In this document: piece by piece, positions 13,780 through 19,667 of the stretch
Layout: every line of letters starts with the position of its first letter
Position numbering within the stretch: the first letter of the stretch is position 1
NCBI GenBank assembly: GCA_030700025.1
Contig: JAUYKI010000014.1
Coordinates: 1 to 38,615, forward strand
Origin: a bacterium
GTDB taxonomy: Bacteria; Patescibacteriota; Minisyncoccia; UBA6257; 02-FULL-45-10c
Length of the DNA stretch: 38,615 nt
Reading direction: 5' to 3'
The notes under the pieces: generated by a model
The model's input: the letters and a program-made list of their open reading frames with translations, nothing else
Database searches by the model: none
Told to the model about the DNA's origin: nothing
Translations under genes and position numbers: made by a program

Positions 13780-14094
13780 ATGGGATATTTGTTCCTTTTA
13801 TTTTTTGCGGGAATTTCTGCTTTTTTTATTGGAGCGCAAAATGGAATAGCTATTTTGGTTATTTTAGGAATATTTACTACGATCGTGTCAGTCGTTATTA
13901 TGACCGTTTGGAGAGAGTATTGTGAAAAATGCCAAAGCATTTTTACGCATAGCTGGTATTACCAGCATTTCCCCTGGACTGACTTTCATACAAAGTGTTT
14001 GTCTTGCGGCCACGAGCATGTTGTTATTGATCCTACTTACGCATTGATACTGAGAGCCGAAGAAGCCAGAAAAAATAGAGGTAAACCCGCCTAA
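13780..14094 (+). CDS. Small membrane protein with a zinc ribbon
   Basis: 104 residues. The first 43 form two hydrophobic helices with a short turn (LFLLFFAGISAFFIGAQ and IAILVILGIFTTIVSVVIM). A cytoplasmic part then has two CxxC pairs, EYCEKC and TKCLSCGHEHV, spaced like a zinc ribbon. I cannot name a family or role; similar TM-plus-zinc-ribbon proteins may interact with nucleic acid or protein partners at the membrane. GAGGAGG (13764-13770) is an excellent Shine-Dalgarno site. Single-gene cassette with its own promoter and terminator. Confidence 0.65.
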   Translation: MGYLFLLFFAGISAFFIGAQNGIAILVILGIFTTIVSVVIMTVWREYCEKCQSIFTHSWYYQHFPWTDFHTKCLSCGHEHVVIDPTYALILRAEEARKNRGKPA

Positions 14095-14110
14095 GTTAGG
14101 GCGGTTTTTT
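14087..14110 (+). terminator. Rho-independent terminator
   Basis: CCGCC (14087-14091) with GGCGG (14100-14104), then TTTTTT; the stem overlaps the end of the gene. Confidence 0.75.
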
Positions 14111-14121
14111 ATTTTGCTTGC

Positions 14122-14138
14122 GCTGAGCAAAGTCGAAG
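14122..14138 (-). repeat. CTTCGAC..GCTCAG repeat copy
   Basis: On the minus strand it reads CTTCGACTTTGCTCAGC. Related words occur at 24048-24063 and 27611-27626. It abuts the 3' end of tmRNA. Confidence 0.45.
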
Positions 14139-14140
14139 TG

Positions 14141-14484
14141 TGGAGGTGGGGAGAGTTGAACTCCCGTCCGAATTATAACCAACAAATTTTCTACAAGCTT
14201 ATTCGAATTGAATTTGGGAATTTAAGCTGAAAATCCGACCAAACGCTTAAACTCCTGTTCTAGTTTGTTTCGCTGTAATACCTAGACTTACTACGGCAAA
14301 GCCTGATGATTGACACCGTTTAGCAGCTTATCAGGCGTTAGCTGAACGATGGCCAACTATGCTAAAGCAAGAGCTGGCTGACGATTAAATAAGTTTGCAC
14401 TTATTAGTTTTGCAAAGATTTACGAGTTTTGCGGCTCGGCTTGCCGATTTGTTAATTGGTAACCCGTCGAAGCCCGTCACCCCC
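14141..14484 (-). ncRNA. ssrA: Transfer-messenger RNA (tmRNA)
   Basis: The minus strand starts GGGGGTGACGGGCTTCGACG, the standard tmRNA 5' end, and ends with a T arm (GAGTTCAACTC) and CACCTCC plus discriminator A. The 7-bp acceptor stem pairs GGGGGTG with CACCTCC (one G-U). CCA is not encoded. The tag frame runs from 14398 to 14357: GCA AAC TTA TTT ... GCT TTA GCA TAG, encoding ANLFNRQPALALA, so the tag would be AANLFNRQPALALA with the charged alanine. It ends in hydrophobic small residues as proteolysis tags do. One-piece tmRNA, 344 nt. It works with SmpB to rescue stalled ribosomes; smpB lies upstream on the same strand. Confidence 0.95.
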
Positions 14485-14487
14485 TAA

Positions 14488-14535
14488 AACATTCGCGGGG
14501 CGAATGTTCGGGCGATCAAGTCCTACGGACTTGAT
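14488..14535 (-). promoter_or_regulatory. Two tandem hairpins just before the tmRNA 5' end
   Basis: AACATTCGC with GCGAATGTT (14488-14508) and ATCAAGTCC with GGACTTGAT (14515-14535) lie 4 nt and 31 nt from the mature 5' end. They would be in the 5' leader of a precursor and may guide processing. The rest of the gap to smpB (14536-14643) shows no gene. Confidence 0.5.
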
Positions 14536-14643
14536 TTAGCCCTACTTAAGTATTCTTTCAGAACTTTCTTTTTAAATCTACTGCCCCCATAGGCTTTTAA
14601 AAAATCTTTCTTTGTTAGCTGTATAGGATATAGACGTACCACA

Positions 14644-15087
14644 TTATCTTTTCAAAGAGCGGCCGATCTCTCTTTCGGTTTGGCGTTTTTTCAGAGTTTC
14701 CCGCTTGTCCTGTTTTTTCTTGTAGCGCGCCAAAGCGATTTCTACTTTAATTCGGCGGCCTTTATTATACATAGAAATCGGCACAATAGTCAATCCGCCT
14801 TCTTTTGATTTTCCCAAAAGATACCTCAATTCTTTTTTGTTTAAAAGTAATTGGCGGGTTTTGGAAGAGTTGTAGTCCACCGGAGCATTTTTCGGCTGGA
14901 AGGGCGGAATTTCGGAATTCAAAAGTTGCGCGCCTTGCGGACGGACAATGACGTGGGCGCCCGCTAAATTGGCCTGGCCAGCGCGAATGGATTTTACTTC
15001 CTGGCCGGTCAAAACAATGCCCGCTTCAAAGGTTTCCAAAAGATTGTAATCAAAACGCGCTTTTCGATTTTCGGCTAACGGCTTCAT
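14644..15087 (-). CDS. smpB: SsrA-binding protein SmpB
   Basis: 147 residues, normal length. Signatures: NRKARFDYNLLETFEAGIVL with TGQEVKSIRAGQANL, then a strand-rich core, YNKGRRIKVEIALARYKKKQ and the basic C-terminal tail KRETLKKRQTEREIGRSLKR that enters the mRNA channel. It delivers tmRNA to stalled ribosomes; ssrA lies 160 nt downstream. TATAAT ends 6 nt before the ATG and there is no Shine-Dalgarno site. Confidence 0.96.
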   Translation of the reverse strand: MKPLAENRKARFDYNLLETFEAGIVLTGQEVKSIRAGQANLAGAHVIVRPQGAQLLNSEIPPFQPKNAPVDYNSSKTRQLLLNKKELRYLLGKSKEGGLTIVPISMYNKGRRIKVEIALARYKKKQDKRETLKKRQTEREIGRSLKR

Positions 15088-15093
15088 AGTTCT

Positions 15094-15118
15094 ATTATAA
15101 ATTAATGAGGGGTATAAT
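15094..15118. promoter_or_regulatory. Divergent leaderless promoter pair
   Basis: TATAAT on the minus strand (15094-15099) serves smpB and TATAAT on the plus strand (15113-15118) serves the nuclease gene. Each ends 6 nt before its ATG. The whole space between the two start codons is 37 bp, so the promoters overlap and could compete. Confidence 0.7.
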
Positions 15119-15124
15119 AAAGCG

Positions 15125-15820
15125 ATGACTAAACAAAAAGACGGGAAAATCCGCTTATCGCCTTCAACGCTTAATGTATTCTTAGAATGCCAAAAATGTT
15201 TTTGGCTGGATCAGGTAAAAGGAATTCACCGGCCGCGGGGGATTTTCCCGTCGCTTCCGGGCGGAATGGACGGCTTAATTAAAAAATATTTCGATAAATA
15301 TCGCGCTTTGGGGAAATTGCCGCCGGAACTGGAAGGCAAGCTGGATGGCGTGGAGCTTTTTCAAGACAATATACTTTTAAATAAATGGCGCAATTGGCGG
15401 AGCGCTTTGGTTTACGAAGATCCGGAAAGCGGAGCGGTTTTGAGCGGCATGCTGGACGATCTCGGCGTAAAAAACCGGCTATTCGTGCCATTAGATTATA
15501 AAACTCGCGGTTATGACGTAAAAGAGGGCGGGGAGAATTATTATAAAAATCAGCTGAATTGCTACGGGCTGATGCTTCGGGAAAACCAAATGCCGCCGGC
15601 CGGCTACGCCTTTTTGCTTTATTATATTCCTAAAGAAGTAGCAGAAGGCGGAATGACCCGCTTTGATGTGGTGCCAAAGAAAGTAGATATTGACCCGGAC
15701 GAAGCCTTAAAAGTTCTTCGGGACGCGGCGGCTTTACTCCAAGGCCCAATGCCGGAAACGCATAGCGAATGCATCTATTGCGCCTGGGGTAGAACCTATC
15801 CCAATAATATTTCCGATTAA
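15125..15820 (+). CDS. PD-(D/E)XK (RecB/Cas4-like) nuclease-family protein
   Basis: 231 residues. It starts with LSPSTLNVFLECQKCFWLDQ (the SxS...F..C...F/Y opening of RecB/Cas4-type nucleases) and has GMLDDLGVKNRLFVPLDYKT, in which the first D and the later DYK give the PD-(D/E)XK metal site. YYKNQLNCYGLML matches the downstream QxxxY motif. A late cysteine pair (ECIYC) might, with CQKC, hold an Fe-S or zinc site as in Cas4. There is no cas1 or CRISPR array, so a DNA-repair or general nuclease role is more likely. The last codons (GRTYPNNISD) are formed by a dispersed repeat end (15791-15814), so the C terminus may have been replaced. Leaderless-type start. Confidence 0.75.
   Translation: MTKQKDGKIRLSPSTLNVFLECQKCFWLDQVKGIHRPRGIFPSLPGGMDGLIKKYFDKYRALGKLPPELEGKLDGVELFQDNILLNKWRNWRSALVYEDPESGAVLSGMLDDLGVKNRLFVPLDYKTRGYDVKEGGENYYKNQLNCYGLMLRENQMPPAGYAFLLYYIPKEVAEGGMTRFDVVPKKVDIDPDEALKVLRDAAALLQGPMPETHSECIYCAWGRTYPNNISD
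15791..15814 (+). repeat. Solo copy of the 36443-36713 element end, inside a gene
   Basis: AGAACCTATCCCAATAATAT, then TTCC, is identical over 20 bp to the left end of the element at 36443. It supplies the last eight or so codons of the nuclease gene. No inverted partner is found in the following 100 bp. Confidence 0.7.
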
Positions 15821-15867
15821 ATTTACTTATCTTATATTTGCCATGGCTAGTATTAGTCAAGTAAGGA

Positions 15868-15896
15868 ATAAAAATAAAATCCGCCTTTGGGCGGAT
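15868..15896 (-). terminator. Terminator of the 116-residue lipoprotein gene
   Basis: ATCCGCC (15879-15885) and GGCGGAT (15890-15896) around TTTG; on the minus strand the stem is followed by TTTATTTTTA. Confidence 0.8.
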
Positions 15897-15903
15897 ATTA
15901 TAA

Positions 15904-16254
15904 TTATCGCATAATTATGTGTTCGGACCTCAATCTGATTGAAGCAATGTCGTTGTTTTCGGTAAGGGAAACATATAGTATTTCCCCGACTTTAAAATTT
16001 ATTTTAAATGGCAAATGCAGAATCTTAGTTCCAGAGACTTTAAATTCTATTGTTAATATAGTTCGATACTTAATTTCTACCGGAGAGAACGTGTCATAAA
16101 ATTCTATTTTTGTATTGAGGGTGGTAATATGGGCTATTTCTACAATTCGGCCAAGTTGAGTTGTAACGGGAACTTTACCAACTACCCTTATTGTTTGAGT
16201 GCTAGCACAACCGCTTATGATCATCGCAGTCAAAATCAGAACCAGCTTTTTCAT
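15904..16254 (-). CDS. Small lipoprotein A
   Basis: 116 residues with a lipoprotein signal: MKKLVLILTAMIISGCASTQ, lipobox ISGC, mature Cys about residue 16. The mature part is a short beta-rich domain (KIEFYDTFSPVEIKYRTILT, VGEILYVSLTENNDIASIRL). I cannot name a family. GGGGGG just upstream of the ATG acts as a strong Shine-Dalgarno-like site. The gene has its own promoter and terminator and lies next to a second lipoprotein of similar size whose C-terminal part also looks like a small SH3-like beta domain (IKYISGQRVVIVYLSEE). They may be distant duplicates. Confidence 0.7.
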   Translation of the reverse strand: MKKLVLILTAMIISGCASTQTIRVVGKVPVTTQLGRIVEIAHITTLNTKIEFYDTFSPVEIKYRTILTIEFKVSGTKILHLPFKINFKVGEILYVSLTENNDIASIRLRSEHIIMR

Positions 16255-16293
16255 TTAACTCCCCCCTATTTTTTAGGTTCAAAGAGCAAGATT

Positions 16294-16321
16294 ATTGTAG
16301 CCCCCCCCTATTTCCTGTCAA
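16294..16321 (-). promoter_or_regulatory. Promoter of lipoprotein A
   Basis: On the minus strand TTGACA (16316-16321), 16 bp including a run of eight G, TACAAT (16294-16299). The leader has GCTCTTTGAAC (16277-16287), 6 nt after the -10 box. Confidence 0.7.
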
Positions 16322-16327
16322 TAGTTA

Positions 16328-16357
16328 AGAAAAATCCCTCGATCAGGGTCGGGGATT
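16328..16357 (-). terminator. Terminator of lipoprotein B
   Basis: On the minus strand AATCCC pairs with GGGATT across a loop, overlapping the stop codon, followed by TTTTTCTT. Confidence 0.65.
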
Positions 16358-16727
16358 AATAAAATTTCTTCAGATACCACACTTTTCCGTTTTTCTGGGA
16401 TTCTTCAGATAAATATACAATTACCACTCTTTGGCCGGAAATATATTTAATTTCCAGATCGCGGTATTGGTATTTTAAAGTTCGGCCGGAATTGGTTAAC
16501 AGTTCAATCGTAAAGTTAGTAATTTTTCCTTTGGAGGTGGTAATTTTTCCCGGAGCGGCTTGATTCCTTTCTATTTTATAAACGGAAATATCGGTTGGCA
16601 GAGAATTAATTTTTGCGATAACGGCATTTTCTTGCCAAGGGGATTCCGGAGTTGTATTTTGGGAAACTGAAGCGCAGCCAGTTAAGAAAAACGGAACGAG
16701 AAAGGTGCCGAATCCCAGGTGTTTCAA
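16356..16727 (-). CDS. Small lipoprotein B
   Basis: 123 residues, starting at a TTG codon (16727) after AGGGGGCGCC. The signal is MKHLGFGTFLVPFFLTGCAS, lipobox LTGC, so the mature protein is a membrane-anchored lipoprotein. The remainder (ITNFTIELLTNSGRTLKYQY, then LEIKYISGQRVVIVYLSEES) is beta-rich; no family recognised. It has a consensus promoter 30 nt upstream. That two lipoproteins with separate promoters lie side by side suggests related surface roles. Confidence 0.7.
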   Translation of the reverse strand: MKHLGFGTFLVPFFLTGCASVSQNTTPESPWQENAVIAKINSLPTDISVYKIERNQAAPGKITTSKGKITNFTIELLTNSGRTLKYQYRDLEIKYISGQRVVIVYLSEESQKNGKVWYLKKFY

Positions 16728-16757
16728 GGCGCCCCCTATTTGTTAATGAGCTTCGTT

Positions 16758-16786
16758 ATTGTAATACAATTTAAATGTTTAGTCAA
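16758..16786 (-). promoter_or_regulatory. Promoter of lipoprotein B
   Basis: On the minus strand TTGACT (16781-16786), 17 bp, TACAAT (16758-16763). It lies just upstream of the divergent argS -10 box. Confidence 0.75.
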
Positions 16787-16793
16787 TTAGTGC

Positions 16794-16799
16794 TAAAAT
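16794..16799 (+). promoter_or_regulatory. -10 box of argS
   Basis: TAAAAT with TGC before it, ending 7 nt before the argS ATG; no Shine-Dalgarno site. Confidence 0.55.
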
Positions 16800-16806
16800 T
16801 CTAGTA

Positions 16807-18489
16807 ATGACGGAGGCAATTAAAAATCAGATCCAAGGCGCGATAAAAGAGAAAATTGGAATTGAAGTAGTGGCCTCGGAAAAAGAAGACTTTGGACATT
16901 ATTCTACTAATGTCGCTTTTAAGCTTGTCCCGATTTTTAAAAAGGCGCCATTGGAGATTGCTAAGGAGTTAACGCAAAAACTTTCCGGCAACAAAATGTT
17001 TGTGAAAATCGAAGCCGTGGCGCCAGGATTTGTTAACTTTTGGCTGGCGCCGGAATTTTTACAAAGCGAGCTCCAACAGATTTTAAAACAAGGAAAATCC
17101 TTCGGCGAGTTTAATGCCAAGCCATCTCAAAAAATAAATATTGAGTTTGTATCGGCTAATCCTACCGGCCCATTAACCATGGCCAACGGCCGGGGCGGAT
17201 TTTATGGAGACGCGCTTTGTAATGTTTTGAAAAAAGCCGGTCATGATGTGACTAGAGAGTATTATATTAATGATGCGGGTAATCAAACTAAGCTTTTGGG
17301 CGAATCTATTTTGGCGGAATTGGGTATTATTGCAAGACAGGAAAATCATTACAAGGGTGATTATATCAAAAAGTATGCTGAATCGATTTTAAAAAAGAGA
17401 GAAGCCGCAAAAAAGTATGGATTTAGAATAGCTGTAATCGGCGGAATAACAGTAGATCTCGATAAAAATAAAATCTTAGAAGTCGAAAATTTTGAGACGA
17501 TTGGCAAGATTGCACAAACAAATAAATTTGATCCAGTAAAAAAATTTACGGAAGACATAAAAGAATCACTCAAAACTGCTGGCATAAAATTTGATAAGTG
17601 GTTTTCCGAAGAACAGAAACTCCACAAAACCGGAGAAGTTAAAAAAGTTTTGGAGTTTTTGAAGAAAAAAGACCTAGTTAAAGAAAGAGAAGGCGCTTTA
17701 TGGCTTGTCCCGAGCAAAGCCGAAGGGCTTGAAGATGTCGTTTTAATTAAGTCGGACGGTAATCCCACTTATTTTATGGTGGACTTGGCCTATCACCTAA
17801 ATAAGCTTTCCAAACGGAAATTTGATTTAGCGATAGATATTTGGGGCGCGGATCACCACGGCGCGGTGGCGCGGCTGCAAAACGGGATTAAATTATTAGG
17901 AATGGAACCGCGCAAATTGAAGATTATCTTGATGCAATTGGTGCGGTTGATCAGCGGTGGCAAGGAGGTGAAAATGTCCAAGCGGGCGGGAGAGTTTGTG
18001 ACCATGGACGAGCTTTTGAAAGAAGTGGGCGCGGACGTGGCACGATTTTTCTTTTTGATGCATTCGCCGGACACGCATATGGATTTTGACTTGGATCTGG
18101 CAAAAGAGCGGTCGCAAAAAAATCCGGTTTATTATACTCAATACGCGTATGTTCGCGCCATAAATATATTGCGACGCGCAAATCCGAAATCCGAAATCCG
18201 AAATCCGAAACTTAATTTATTGGCTGCTGAATCGGAAATTAAATTAATGCTGGAATTATTAAAGTGGCCGGATGTTTTAGCGGAATGCGCCCAAGATTAT
18301 CAAGTTCAGCGTTTGACTAAATACGCTATGGAGTTGGCGCGAGCTTGGCATAATTTTTATGAAAAAGAGCGGGTGGTGGGAGTAGAGGATGATTTGATGC
18401 AAGCGCGCTTGGCTTTGGTAAAGGCAACAAAAATTATCTTTGAAGATTTATTCGGCGTTTTGGGCGTCAGCAAGCCGAAGAAGATGTGA
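16807..18489 (+). CDS. argS: Arginyl-tRNA synthetase
   Basis: 560 residues, normal length for class I ArgRS. An N-terminal additional domain (residues 1-90) is followed by SANPTGPLTMANGRGGFYGD (116-135), where the HIGH motif should be: canonical LHIGH reads LTMAN (124-127 TMAN), so both histidines are missing. REYYINDAGNQ, ALWL and GADHHGAVARLQ are typical, and KMSKR (389-393) is intact. It then has a C-terminal helical anticodon-binding domain (YAYVRA, LAECAQDYQVQRLTKYAMEL). It charges tRNA-Arg; tRNA-Arg(UCU) is encoded at 37550. A short tandem repeat (18181-18210) is read in frame as NPKSEIRNPK between the catalytic and C-terminal domains. The stop is TGA. Leaderless-type start. Confidence 0.95.
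   Translation: MTEAIKNQIQGAIKEKIGIEVVASEKEDFGHYSTNVAFKLVPIFKKAPLEIAKELTQKLSGNKMFVKIEAVAPGFVNFWLAPEFLQSELQQILKQGKSFGEFNAKPSQKINIEFVSANPTGPLTMANGRGGFYGDALCNVLKKAGHDVTREYYINDAGNQTKLLGESILAELGIIARQENHYKGDYIKKYAESILKKREAAKKYGFRIAVIGGITVDLDKNKILEVENFETIGKIAQTNKFDPVKKFTEDIKESLKTAGIKFDKWFSEEQKLHKTGEVKKVLEFLKKKDLVKEREGALWLVPSKAEGLEDVVLIKSDGNPTYFMVDLAYHLNKLSKRKFDLAIDIWGADHHGAVARLQNGIKLLGMEPRKLKIILMQLVRLISGGKEVKMSKRAGEFVTMDELLKEVGADVARFFFLMHSPDTHMDFDLDLAKERSQKNPVYYTQYAYVRAINILRRANPKSEIRNPKLNLLAAESEIKLMLELLKWPDVLAECAQDYQVQRLTKYAMELARAWHNFYEKERVVGVEDDLMQARLALVKATKIIFEDLFGVLGVSKPKKM
18181..18210 (+). repeat. In-frame ATCCGAA tandem repeat inside argS
   Basis: AATCCGAA is repeated four times and encodes NPKSEIRNPK. 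The same words occur in ileS (20299-20326) and, with extra sequence, twice in uvrC (31512 and 31920). Confidence 0.75.
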
Positions 18490-18513
18490 AATTTAGCGAT
18501 AGCTAAATCTTGT

Positions 18514-18542
18514 TTGCAATTTTAGATAATTCGTGCTATTCT
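18514..18542 (+). promoter_or_regulatory. Promoter of the zincin-like gene
   Basis: TTGCAA (18514-18519), 17 bp, TATTCT (18537-18542) with TGC before it. GTCCCTTGAGAA near 18556 resembles the leader motif. Confidence 0.55.
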
Positions 18543-18605
18543 ATTGGCAGAAAAAGTCCCTTGAGAAATACAATTACCAGAGAATGCCTAGGGGGGTGAT
18601 GTCCG

Positions 18606-19271
18606 GTGGCGAAAGCGGGATTTGACGGATCGTTTCCGATTTTAAAACGGGAGGGTTTGGGCAATTGGCTGGATAAGTCTTCTTATTTGGAATTAGTTCG
18701 CAGTTTAGAATCTTTGCCGGTTCCCATCAGAAAACTGTTCGGATTTAATCTTCGGGACATTACATATTCTTATTCGTGGCTATTTTCCGGGCCTCCCATG
18801 TCGGCTTTCGTGGACGATAATCTGATGCGAGACCGATCTTCTATGATTATTATTTACGACGGCGCGAAAAAATTCGGTTTTGTAAAATTGCTGGTTCACG
18901 AGTTAAGCCATACGCTGGATGTCCATTCCTATCCGGAAATGATTGGCGTAGTTCCCAAAGATCACTTTCCGGATTGGCTGATCCGGAGCGCTGATGACCG
19001 GCATTGGAAAGATATCTTGAAATCCGAATCGTTGCCGACTGAGTTGACGCGTTACAATCGCGCTTGGGCCTACCGGCCGTCGGAACAATGGGCTTGCCGA
19101 ATGGCTGCCACGATTGCGGTTGATTATTTGGTTTCCGCTGGATTGGTTCCAGGAAATAACATTGTAATGGACCGGAAATTAAGCGCGGATAAATTTAAAT
19201 CCCGCTGGCCGAAGAGCTATAGATTTTTTCGGAGTTATTTGAAAAGAATTTTGGCGCATGCGCCTAAGTAG
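18606..19271 (+). CDS. Putative zincin-type metallopeptidase
   Basis: 221 residues starting at GTG (18606) after GGGGGGTGA. The key motif is LLVHELSHTLDVHSYPEM (residues about 98-115): HELSH is the HExxH zinc-binding helix of zincins. A third ligand could be H112 or a later acidic residue; EQWACRMAATIAVDYL might supply E. There is no signal peptide, so it would act in the cytoplasm unless exported by another route. I cannot assign a peptidase family. It is a single-gene cassette: own promoter, leader of about 60 nt and terminator. A role in processing or as a toxin-like effector is speculation. Confidence 0.65.
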   Translation: MAKAGFDGSFPILKREGLGNWLDKSSYLELVRSLESLPVPIRKLFGFNLRDITYSYSWLFSGPPMSAFVDDNLMRDRSSMIIIYDGAKKFGFVKLLVHELSHTLDVHSYPEMIGVVPKDHFPDWLIRSADDRHWKDILKSESLPTELTRYNRAWAYRPSEQWACRMAATIAVDYLVSAGLVPGNNIVMDRKLSADKFKSRWPKSYRFFRSYLKRILAHAPK

Positions 19272-19300
19272 CCGCTTTGATATTTATCGGAGCGGTTTTT
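19272..19300 (+). terminator. Rho-independent terminator
   Basis: CCGCT (19272-19276) and AGCGG (19291-19295) with a 14-nt loop, then TTTTT. Confidence 0.75.
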
Positions 19301-19309
19301 GTTTTTGAT

Positions 19310-19338
19310 TTGACTTGGATATCAGATGGGTGTAAATT
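19310..19338 (+). promoter_or_regulatory. Promoter of the gene at 19371
   Basis: TTGACT (19310-19315), 17 bp, TAAATT (19333-19338). Confidence 0.65.
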
Positions 19339-19370
19339 ATTTACGCATATTGAAATTAGGAGGTGGCATT

Positions 19371-19625
19371 ATGGCAGAAATTTCCACATCTTCTTGGCTG
19401 GCTTTATTGCGGATAAGGGCATCTTTGCAGAACTGCAGGCTTGGAAATCATGATTTGGTAGATATCGCTTCTGATTCGCACGGTGGCGGGGAAAGCACGG
19501 AAGTAAGATGGTGCAAAAATTGTGGGTCGATTGTTGTAGATGGCGAGTGTGATGGCCGAGTCCAGCCGGGAGGAGTTCAACCCATGAAAGGCCCTGAAGT
19601 TAGCAAGCTAGCTCAAAACTTGTAA
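19371..19625 (+). CDS. Small zinc-knuckle protein
   Basis: 84 residues beginning MAEISTSSWLALLRIRASLQ. The core is SHGGGESTEVRWCKNCGSIV followed by VDGECDGRVQPGG. The CxxC (WCKNC) and the later C could bind zinc. From memory, proteins with a WCknCGsIVVD..DGR..PG core recur in CPR genomes; no function is known to me. The start at 19371 follows GGAGGTG (19360-19366); an earlier in-frame start would overlap the -10 region. Own promoter and terminator. Confidence 0.65.
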   Translation: MAEISTSSWLALLRIRASLQNCRLGNHDLVDIASDSHGGGESTEVRWCKNCGSIVVDGECDGRVQPGGVQPMKGPEVSKLAQNL

Positions 19626-19651
19626 ACCGCTTTAAAAAAAGCGGTTTTTTT
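19624..19651 (+). terminator. Rho-independent terminator
   Basis: AAACCGCTTT (19624-19633) and AAAGCGGTTT (19638-19647) followed by a T run; it overlaps the stop codon. Confidence 0.85.
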
Positions 19652-19667
19652 ATTAAACTGAAAGAAC

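Noticed and set aside
15125-15820. Calling the RecB-like nuclease Cas4
   Set aside because: There is no CRISPR context, and the cysteine pattern is incomplete for a certain Fe-S Cas4.
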